A DNA stretch of 16,014 nt from Streptomyces sp. NRRL WC-3605. Lineage in GTDB: Bacteria > Actinomycetota > Actinomycetes > Streptomycetales > Streptomycetaceae. Position 1 is the stretch's first letter; every line of letters begins with the position of its first letter. The stretch is taken from NCBI RefSeq assembly GCF_001509795.1, contig NZ_LLZN01000099.1, forward strand, positions 1 through 16,014. Reading direction: 5' to 3'. The position numbers and the translations under genes were made by a program. The notes beneath the pieces were generated by a model. It searched no databases and was not told the origin of the DNA. It was given only the letters and a program-made list of their open reading frames with translations. Of this stretch, positions 1 to 4,986 are shown one piece after another.

Positions 1-677
1 CCCCCTACGGAACCCCCGCCGCCCCCCTCATCGCCGTCCGCGGCGAGGCCCACCTCGAAGTCGAACCCGAGATCGCCCGCATCGGCGTCACCGTCACCTC
101 CCGCGGCAAGGACCGCCGCACCGCCCTCGACGACCTCACCCGGCGCAACGCCGCCGTCCTCGACCTCCTCAAGAGCTACGGCGACGCCGTCGAACACCTG
201 GAGACCGGCGCCCTCACCCTCAGCCCCGAACTGAAGGACAAGGGCCGCGGCGAACGCGTCCACGCCCACCACGGCAGCGTCCACCTCACCGCCGACCTCA
301 ACGACTTCACCGCCCTCGGCGAACTCACCACCCGCCTCGCCGACTTGGACCTCACCCGCGTCGACGGCCCCTGGTGGGCCCTGCGCCCCGACTCACCCGC
401 CCACCGGCAGGCCCGCCGGCAGGCCGTCCACGAGGCCGTCCAGCGCGCCCGCGAATACGCCGAAGCCCTCGGAGCCGGCCTCGCCGCCCTCCTCGAACTC
501 GCCGACACCGACACCGGCGCCGACAGCCCCGCACCGCCCCGCGCCGGCCGCACCCGCTCCCTCGCCTACGCGGTCGCCGAGGACGCGCCCGCCGCCCCGC
601 TCGACCTCGAACCCCAGCGCCAGCACGTCGTCGCCCGCGTCGACGCACGCTTCACCATGACCCCACCCCGGCTGTGA
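1..677 (+). CDS. SIMPL (DUF541) domain protein, 5'-truncated
   Basis: The reading frame is open from base 3 to a TGA at 675-677, giving about 224 residues with the start outside the window. The N-terminal visible part (LIAVRGEAHLEVEPEIARIGVTV) is the typical opening beta-strand of SIMPL/DUF541 domains, which begin with a G-x-G/A-x-V-x-x-x-P-D/E pattern. The C-terminal QHVVARVDARFTM matches the closing strand of the fold. A helix rich in Arg/Ala (about residues 130-160) lies between them. The domain is named for a mouse signalling protein; bacterial members have no agreed biochemical role and many are exported, but any signal peptide here would be upstream and invisible. It lies 163 bp upstream of pyk on the same strand, with a possible terminator between, so co-transcription is not obvious. 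The domain assignment is fairly secure; the function is unknown. Confidence 0.8.
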   Translation, partial: PYGTPAAPLIAVRGEAHLEVEPEIARIGVTVTSRGKDRRTALDDLTRRNAAVLDLLKSYGDAVEHLETGALTLSPELKDKGRGERVHAHHGSVHLTADLNDFTALGELTTRLADLDLTRVDGPWWALRPDSPAHRQARRQAVHEAVQRAREYAEALGAGLAALLELADTDTGADSPAPPRAGRTRSLAYAVAEDAPAAPLDLEPQRQHVVARVDARFTMTPPRL

Positions 678-706
678 GACCTCGTGAAATCGTCGAGTCC
701 CCCGAT

Positions 707-739
707 GGGGTGCCCCGGGATTGCTCATCGGAGCACCCC
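707..739 (+). terminator. Possible terminator hairpin after the SIMPL gene
   Basis: GGGGTGC (707-713) is perfectly complementary to GCACCCC (733-739) with a 19-nt loop, 30 bp after the SIMPL stop codon. A competing pairing CCGATG/CATCGG (702-707 with 726-731) overlaps it. There is no T-run, which is usual for Streptomyces terminators, but the long loop makes this weak evidence. Confidence 0.3.
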
Positions 740-765
740 GCCGCACAATTCAACTCTTGTCAATA

Positions 766-782
766 ACCCTTCATGCAAGGGT
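766..782. promoter_or_regulatory. Inverted repeat upstream of pyk, possible operator
   Basis: ACCCTT (766-771) and AAGGGT (777-782) form a perfect inverted repeat around a 5-bp spacer CATGC. Its centre is about 67 bp upstream of the pyk start codon. If pyk is leaderless, this places it near -67 relative to transcription start, a reasonable location for an activator site. There is no known consensus I can attach to it. Confidence 0.3.
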
Positions 783-828
783 CGTTGGGTCGTCACACGC
801 GGCCAATTCTCTACCCGCCGGTAAGTCA

Positions 829-834
829 TAGGGT
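829..834 (+). promoter_or_regulatory. Candidate -10 element (TAGGGT) of a leaderless pyk promoter
   Basis: TAGGGT fits the actinobacterial -10 pattern TAnnnT and lies exactly at -12 to -7 if transcription starts at the A of the pyk ATG (841). The 20 bases before the ATG contain no purine-rich Shine-Dalgarno sequence. Together this suggests a leaderless mRNA, a common arrangement in Streptomyces. No good -35 hexamer is seen at 804-811 (CAATTCTC), so promoter strength or sigma factor cannot be judged. Confidence 0.5.
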
Positions 835-840
835 CGAACC

Positions 841-2277
841 ATGCGCCGAGCCAAGATCGTCTGCACCCTGGGCCCCGCCACCGACACCTACGACCGTATA
901 AAGGCACTGGTCGAGGCCGGAATGGACATCGCCCGGTTCAACCTCAGCCACGGCACCCACGCCGAGCACGAGGAGCGCTACCAGCAGGTCCGCAAGGCAT
1001 CCGACGAGACCGGGCACAGCGTCGGCCTCCTCGCCGACCTTCAAGGACCGAAGATCCGGCTCGGCCGCTTCACCGAAGGACCCGTACTCCTCGAACGCGG
1101 CGACACCTTCACCCTCACCGTCGACCCCGACGCCGAGGGCGACCGCCACCAGTGCTCCACCACCTACGCCGGCCTCGCCGCCGACGTCACCCCCGGCGAA
1201 CGCGTCCTCGTCGACGACGGCAAGGTCTGCCTCGAGGTCACCGACGTCGACGGCCCCCGCGTCCGCACCACCGTCGTCGAGGGCGGCATCGTCTCCGACC
1301 ACAAGGGCCTCAACCTCCCCGGCGTCGCCGTCTCCGTCCCCGCCCTCTCCGACAAGGACGAGGACGATCTGCGCTGGGCCCTGCGCACCGGCTTCGACGT
1401 CATCGCCCTCTCCTTCGTCCGCTCCGGCCGCGACATCGACGACGTCCACCGCATCATGGACGACGAGGGCCGCCGCCTCCCCGTCATCGCCAAGATCGAG
1501 AAACCGCAGGCCGTCGACGCCCTCGACGACATCGTGGCCGCCTTCGACGGCATCATGGTCGCCCGTGGCGACCTCGGCGTGGAGATGCCGCTCGAACAGG
1601 TGCCGATCGTCCAGAAGCGCGCGATCAAACTGGCCCGGCGCAACGCCAAGCCCGTCATCGTCGCCACCCAGATGCTCGACTCCATGATCGACCACTCCCG
1701 CCCCACCCGGGCCGAGGCGTCCGACGTGGCCAACGCCGTCATCGACGGCACCGACGCCGTGATGCTCTCCGGCGAGACCAGCGTCGGCAAACACCCCCTC
1801 GAGACCGTCCGCACCATGGCGAGGATCGTCGAAGCCGCCGAGGAGGACCTCCTCGCCCAAGGGCTGCCCCCGCTGACCGAACGCGACAAACCCCGCACCC
1901 AGGGCGGCGCCGTCGCCCGCGCGGCCGCCGAGATCGGCGACTTCCTCGGCGCCCGGTTCCTCGTCGCCTTCACCCGGTCCGGCGACACCGCCCGCCGCCT
2001 CTCCCGCTACCGCTCCCCGATCCCCCTCCTCGCCTTCACCCCCGAACCGGCCACGCGGTCCCAGCTCAACCTGACGTGGGGCGTGGAGACGTTCCTCGGA
2101 CCGCACGTGGACTCCACGGACGCGATGGTCGACCAGGTGGACGAACTGCTCCTCCAGTACGGCCGCTGCCAGAAGGGCGACACGGTCGTCATCACGGCAG
2201 GCTCCCCACCGGGAGTCACCGGCGCGACCAACCTGGTCCGCGTCCACCACATCGGCGAGGACGACACCCCGAACTGA
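841..2277 (+). CDS. pyk: Pyruvate kinase
   Basis: Cytosolic glycolytic enzyme converting phosphoenolpyruvate and ADP to pyruvate and ATP. The 478 residues are the normal bacterial length. The N-terminal KIVCTLGPAT and the substrate-site segment RFNLSHG (Arg32, Asn34, Ser36) are intact. The active site continues with KIEKP (Lys218, Glu220), the metal-binding ARGDLGVEMP (Asp244) and the VATQMLDSM/RPTRAEASDVANAV/GTDAVMLSGET block. The C-terminal allosteric domain follows from about residue 350. At the monovalent-cation site the muscle-enzyme DTKGPEIRT is replaced by DLQGPKIRL. Lys71 and Leu74 thus stand in for Glu117 and Thr120, the known signature of K+-independent pyruvate kinases. The start is ATG 841, with a -10 element immediately upstream and no ribosome-binding site. 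Streptomyces usually carry two pyk paralogues, and I cannot tell from the sequence alone which one this is. Confidence 0.97.
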   Translation: MRRAKIVCTLGPATDTYDRIKALVEAGMDIARFNLSHGTHAEHEERYQQVRKASDETGHSVGLLADLQGPKIRLGRFTEGPVLLERGDTFTLTVDPDAEGDRHQCSTTYAGLAADVTPGERVLVDDGKVCLEVTDVDGPRVRTTVVEGGIVSDHKGLNLPGVAVSVPALSDKDEDDLRWALRTGFDVIALSFVRSGRDIDDVHRIMDDEGRRLPVIAKIEKPQAVDALDDIVAAFDGIMVARGDLGVEMPLEQVPIVQKRAIKLARRNAKPVIVATQMLDSMIDHSRPTRAEASDVANAVIDGTDAVMLSGETSVGKHPLETVRTMARIVEAAEEDLLAQGLPPLTERDKPRTQGGAVARAAAEIGDFLGARFLVAFTRSGDTARRLSRYRSPIPLLAFTPEPATRSQLNLTWGVETFLGPHVDSTDAMVDQVDELLLQYGRCQKGDTVVITAGSPPGVTGATNLVRVHHIGEDDTPN

Positions 2278-2466
2278 CGGTCAGTACCCGGCGCCGAGAT
2301 GGAGGCCCAGTGGATAGGCGTACGCGGCGTCGTCGGCGGGACCAAGACCAAGGCCCGCTTGCGTGTGCTGAGGTCGTACATACGGCCCCCTGGGAGAAGG
2401 GTCGGGCCGGCACGCAGCAAAAAGCGGATCTTCACGAGAACGTGGACATCCGCATCTGAATTACGA

Positions 2467-2481
2467 CCTTCGAATCGAAGG
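2467..2481 (-). terminator. Short hairpin just 3' of the tRNA gene
   Basis: CCTTCG (2467-2472) and CGAAGG (2476-2481) form a perfect 6-bp stem with a 3-nt loop. It begins 5 bases beyond the tRNA discriminator base on the minus strand, with a T4 run between the tRNA and the stem. It may terminate or help process the tRNA transcript. It could equally act on the converging pyk transcript, for which no other clear terminator is visible. Confidence 0.4.
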
Positions 2482-2486
2482 AAAAG

Positions 2487-2561
2487 TGCCCCGGGTCGGA
2501 CTCGAACCGACACTGTATGGGTTTTGAATCCATTGCCTGCTGCCAATTGGGCTACCGGGGC
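2487..2561 (-). tRNA. tRNA with anticodon CAA (nominally Leu), class I short variable loop
   Basis: The minus strand folds into a cloverleaf of 75 nt. The 7-bp acceptor stem GCCCCGG/CCGGGGC is perfect. The D arm has GCC/GGC pairing and the loop motif AATTGGCAGC. The anticodon stem ATGGA/CCCAT has a 7-nt loop TTCAAAA, giving anticodon CAA at 2524-2526. The T arm GTCGG-TTCGAGT-CCGAC is perfect, the discriminator is A73, and CCA is not encoded. CAA reads UUG (Leu), and A73 is a leucine identity base. However, the variable region is only 5 nt (ACAGT), whereas bacterial tRNALeu is class II with a long variable arm. Two mismatches are predicted: A31-C39 and C13-A22. The D-loop sequence resembles actinobacterial tRNAGln as I remember it. 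The fold and anticodon are directly visible; the amino acid charged is uncertain. It is convergent with pyk and divergent from the regulator gene. Confidence 0.85.
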
Positions 2562-2600
2562 CCGGTGAATCGAAGGTTGACCTCGACCCGCTGCCCGTCC

Positions 2601-2631
2601 ACCTTACCGTAGCTAGGTAGGCTCTTGTCAG
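2601..2631 (-). promoter_or_regulatory. Candidate promoter of the tRNA gene
   Basis: Reading the minus strand, CTGACA (2631-2626) resembles a -35 hexamer and TAAGGT (2606-2601) a -10 element, with a 19-bp spacer. The implied start near 2594 leaves a leader of about 33 nt before the tRNA. The same 100-bp interval must also contain the regulator promoter on the other strand (TTGACC at 2577-2582 is one possible -35), so the two promoters probably overlap. Confidence 0.35.
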
Positions 2632-2662
2632 CACCACCCATGCCCCTGAACGAGGAGCCCCC

Positions 2663-3319
2663 GTGACCGCCCCCGAGTCGCCCCAGCCCGTGGACGCGCC
2701 CGACGACGACAAGTCGCACGTGCCTCCGCTGACGACCCGTGTCGTCATCGCCGAGGACGAGGCCCTGATCCGGCTCGACCTCAAAGAGATGCTCGAGGAG
2801 GAGGGGTACACCGTCGTCGGTGAGGCCGGTGACGGTGAGCAGGCCGTCGAGCTGGCGCGCGAGCACCGGCCCGACCTCGTCATCCTCGATGTGAAGATGC
2901 CGAAGCTCGACGGCATCTCGGCGGCCGAGAAGATCGCCGAGGAGAGCATCGCGCCGGTGCTGATGCTGACGGCGTTCTCGCAGCGCGACCTCGTGGAGCG
3001 CGCCCGCGACGCCGGCGCCATGGCGTACCTGGTGAAGCCGTTCAGCAAGAGCGACGTCGTCCCGGCGATCGAGATGGCCGTCTCGCGGTTCACGGAGCTG
3101 AAGGAACTGGAGAAGGAGGTCGCGGACCTCAGCCAGCGCCTGGAGACCCGCAAGCTGGTGGACCGGGCGAAGTCCGTCCTGCAGACGCAGTACGGCCTGA
3201 CCGAGCCGGCCGCGTTCCGCTGGATCCAGAAGACGTCGATGGACCGCCGGATGTCGATGCAGCAGGTCGCCGAGGCCGTGATCCAGGACGCCGAGGAGAA
3301 GAAGGCCGCCAAGGGCTGA
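2663..3319 (+). CDS. pdtaR: ANTAR-domain response regulator (PdtaR-like)
   Basis: Cytosolic two-component response regulator of 218 residues. The receiver domain (about 26-145) has the acidic pair Glu31-Asp32, the phospho-acceptor Asp76 (LVILDVKMP), the switch Thr103 (MLTAF) and Lys125 (LVKPF). A coiled linker (about 146-165) leads to an ANTAR RNA-binding domain (about 155-212). That domain carries the familiar RKLVDRAKSVLQTQYGLTEPAAFRWIQKTSMDRRMSMQQVAEAVI pattern in short blocks. Known relatives, such as M. tuberculosis Rv1626/PdtaR, are phosphorylated by a PdtaS-type histidine kinase and bind RNA to prevent transcription termination. No kinase gene is present in this window. The GTG start at 2663 is chosen because AGGAG (2653-2657) lies 5 bases before it. 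The first 25 residues are a poorly conserved acidic/proline-rich tail. The gene stands alone, ending at a strong terminator. Confidence 0.93.
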   Translation: MTAPESPQPVDAPDDDKSHVPPLTTRVVIAEDEALIRLDLKEMLEEEGYTVVGEAGDGEQAVELAREHRPDLVILDVKMPKLDGISAAEKIAEESIAPVLMLTAFSQRDLVERARDAGAMAYLVKPFSKSDVVPAIEMAVSRFTELKELEKEVADLSQRLETRKLVDRAKSVLQTQYGLTEPAAFRWIQKTSMDRRMSMQQVAEAVIQDAEEKKAAKG

Positions 3320-3340
3320 TCCGCCCGCTTGAGCGCATGA

Positions 3341-3379
3341 CTGAGGCCCGTGCCCCTGACCGGGGGGCACGGGCCTCAG
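3341..3379. terminator. Bidirectional terminator between regulator gene and livF
   Basis: CTGAGGCCCGTGCCCC (3341-3356) pairs perfectly with 3364-3379, giving a 16-bp stem with a 7-nt loop. It begins 22 bp after the regulator stop codon and ends 12 bp beyond the livF stop codon, so it can serve both convergent transcripts. There is no T-run, typical of GC-rich actinomycete terminators. Confidence 0.9.
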
Positions 3380-3391
3380 ATGGTGAGGGCG

Positions 3392-4108
3392 TCAGTCCTC
3401 GCCGAGGTACGCCTTGCGCACCGACTCGTCGTGCAGGAGGTCCTGCCCGGAGCCGGAGAGGACGATCTTGCCGACCTCCATGACGTGGCCGTGGTCGGCC
3501 AGGGAGAGGGCGGCCTGGGCGTTCTGCTCGATGAGCAGGATGGTGGTGCCGGAGGCCTTGAGCTCCTGGATGGTCGCCATGATCTTCTGCATCATGATCG
3601 GCGAGAGACCCATGCTGGGCTCGTCGAGCATGAGCAGCTTCGGCCGGGACATCAGCGCCCGCCCCATGGCGAGCATCTGCTGCTCGCCGCCGGAGAGGGT
3701 GCCCGCGGCCTGCTTGCGGCGTTCCCCGAGGATGGCGAAGAGGTCGTAGGCGCGCTGGATGTCCTTCTCGATGCCGTCCTTGTCGTTGCGGAGGAAGGCG
3801 CCGAGACGGAGGTTGTCCTCGATCGTCATGCGGGGGAAGATGTGCCGCCCCTCGGGGGAGTGGGCGAGTCCCAGTGAGACGACCTTGTGGGCGGGGATCT
3901 TCTTCAGCGATCTGCCGTCGAACTTGATGTCGCCGGACAGCGGCTGGAGGAGGCCCGACAGGGTGCGCAGGGTGGTGGTCTTCCCGGCGCCGTTGGTGCC
4001 GATGAGGGTGACGACCTCGCCCGCTTCGACCTTGAACGAGATGCCCTTGACGGCCTCGATCTTGCCGTAGGCGACTCTGAGGTCCTCGACCTCGAGCAGT
4101 GCGGTCAC
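3392..4108 (-). CDS. livF: Branched-chain amino acid ABC transporter ATP-binding protein LivF
   Basis: Cytoplasmic ATPase that pairs with LivG to drive uptake of leucine, isoleucine and valine (or related substrates) through LivH/LivM. The 238 residues match the usual LivF length. Walker A is GTNGAGKTT (37-45), the ABC signature is LSGGEQQ (138-144) and Walker B LLMLDEP (158-164). SMGLSP follows Walker B, and the H-loop region contains ILLIEQNAQAALSLADH with the Gln-Asn pair typical of LivF. The SPEGRHIFPRMTIEDNL segment is also a LivF hallmark distinguishing it from LivG. The GTG start at 4108 overlaps the livG stop in a GTGA tetranucleotide, implying translational coupling, and AAGGGGA lies just upstream. 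It is the last gene of the operon, ending at the bidirectional terminator. Confidence 0.96.
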   Translation of the reverse strand: MTALLEVEDLRVAYGKIEAVKGISFKVEAGEVVTLIGTNGAGKTTTLRTLSGLLQPLSGDIKFDGRSLKKIPAHKVVSLGLAHSPEGRHIFPRMTIEDNLRLGAFLRNDKDGIEKDIQRAYDLFAILGERRKQAAGTLSGGEQQMLAMGRALMSRPKLLMLDEPSMGLSPIMMQKIMATIQELKASGTTILLIEQNAQAALSLADHGHVMEVGKIVLSGSGQDLLHDESVRKAYLGED

Positions 4109-4986
4109 TTGTCGTCCCCTTCCGTGGTGCTGTGCGCGTCGCCCTCCGCGGCCTCGACCTCGGCGGCTTCGGCGGCACCGGGCGCGCCCTCGAAGGGCTC
4201 GCCGAGGTAGGCGGCGATGACGCGCTCGTCGGCCTGGACGACCTCGGCGGGGCCTTCGACGATCTTCTCGCCCTGGACGAGCACGGCGACCCGGTCGCAG
4301 AGGTTCATGATGAACCGGATGTCGTGCTCGATGACGAGGACGGCGATGCCCTGGTCCCGGATGGCGAAGATGAGCTCCTCGGCCGCGCGGGTCTCCTGGG
4401 GGTTCATGCCGGCGGTGGGTTCGTCGAGGAGGAGCAGGCCGGGCTCGCTCGCGAGGGCCCGGGCGATCTCCAGCTTCCGCTGTTCGCCGTAGGGCAGGTT
4501 GCGGGCGAGGTGGTCGGCCTTGGCGGCGAGGCCGGTGAACTCGAGGAGTTCCATGGCCCGTTCGCGGGACGCCTCTTCGGCCTTCCGGAAGCCGGGCAGG
4601 CGCAGCAGGGCGGACCAGAGGCCCTCCTTGGTGCGGGTGTGCCGTCCGACGAGGACGTTCTCCAGAACGGTCATGTTGGCGAAGAGCCGGATGTTCTGGA
4701 AGGTCCGGGCGATGCCGGCCTGGGTGACCAGGTGCGGCTTGGGCGGCAGGACGGTGCCCTTGTAGGCGACCTTGCCCTCGGTCGGCACGTAGAGGCCGGT
4801 GAGGCAGTTGAAGAAGGTCGTCTTGCCGGCGCCGTTGGGGCCGATGAGGCCGACGATCTCGCCGGTGTTGACGGTGAGGTCGACGCTGCGGACGGCGGTG
4901 AGGCCGCCGAAGCGCATGGTGACGCCGCTGGCGTCGAGCACCGTCGTGGTGGTGGGTGCGGTCGTGGTGGTGGTCATGGCGGTCAC
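4105..4986 (-). CDS. livG: Branched-chain amino acid ABC transporter ATP-binding protein LivG
   Basis: Second cytoplasmic ATPase of the transporter. Walker A is GPNGAGKTT (49-57), the Q-loop ARTFQNIRLF centres on Gln97, the signature is LPYGEQRKLEIARAL (from 164) and Walker B LLLLDEPTAGMNP (from 184). VLVIEHDI contains the switch His. The signature has the LivG-type LPYGEQ in place of LSGGQ. The chain is 293 residues against about 255 for E. coli LivG. The extra length is a Thr-rich N-terminal run (residues 4-15) and an acidic Ala/Glu-rich tail after about residue 262. The GTG at 4986 overlaps the livM stop (GTGA) with GAAGG 7 bases upstream. An in-frame ATG at 4977 has AGGGG 10 bases upstream and may be the main start, which would remove three residues. 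Confidence 0.96.
   Translation of the reverse strand: MTAMTTTTTAPTTTTVLDASGVTMRFGGLTAVRSVDLTVNTGEIVGLIGPNGAGKTTFFNCLTGLYVPTEGKVAYKGTVLPPKPHLVTQAGIARTFQNIRLFANMTVLENVLVGRHTRTKEGLWSALLRLPGFRKAEEASRERAMELLEFTGLAAKADHLARNLPYGEQRKLEIARALASEPGLLLLDEPTAGMNPQETRAAEELIFAIRDQGIAVLVIEHDIRFIMNLCDRVAVLVQGEKIVEGPAEVVQADERVIAAYLGEPFEGAPGAAEAAEVEAAEGDAHSTTEGDDK

Noticed and set aside
826..2250. 474-codon open frame antisense to pyk
   Set aside because: The protein is low-complexity Gly/Ala/Val/Asp, the mirror of GC-biased codons of pyruvate kinase, with no recognisable domain or ribosome-binding site.
2299..2568. 89-codon plus-strand frame between pyk and the regulator
   Set aside because: It runs through the whole tRNA gene on the opposite strand, has no ribosome-binding site and shows basic low-complexity composition.
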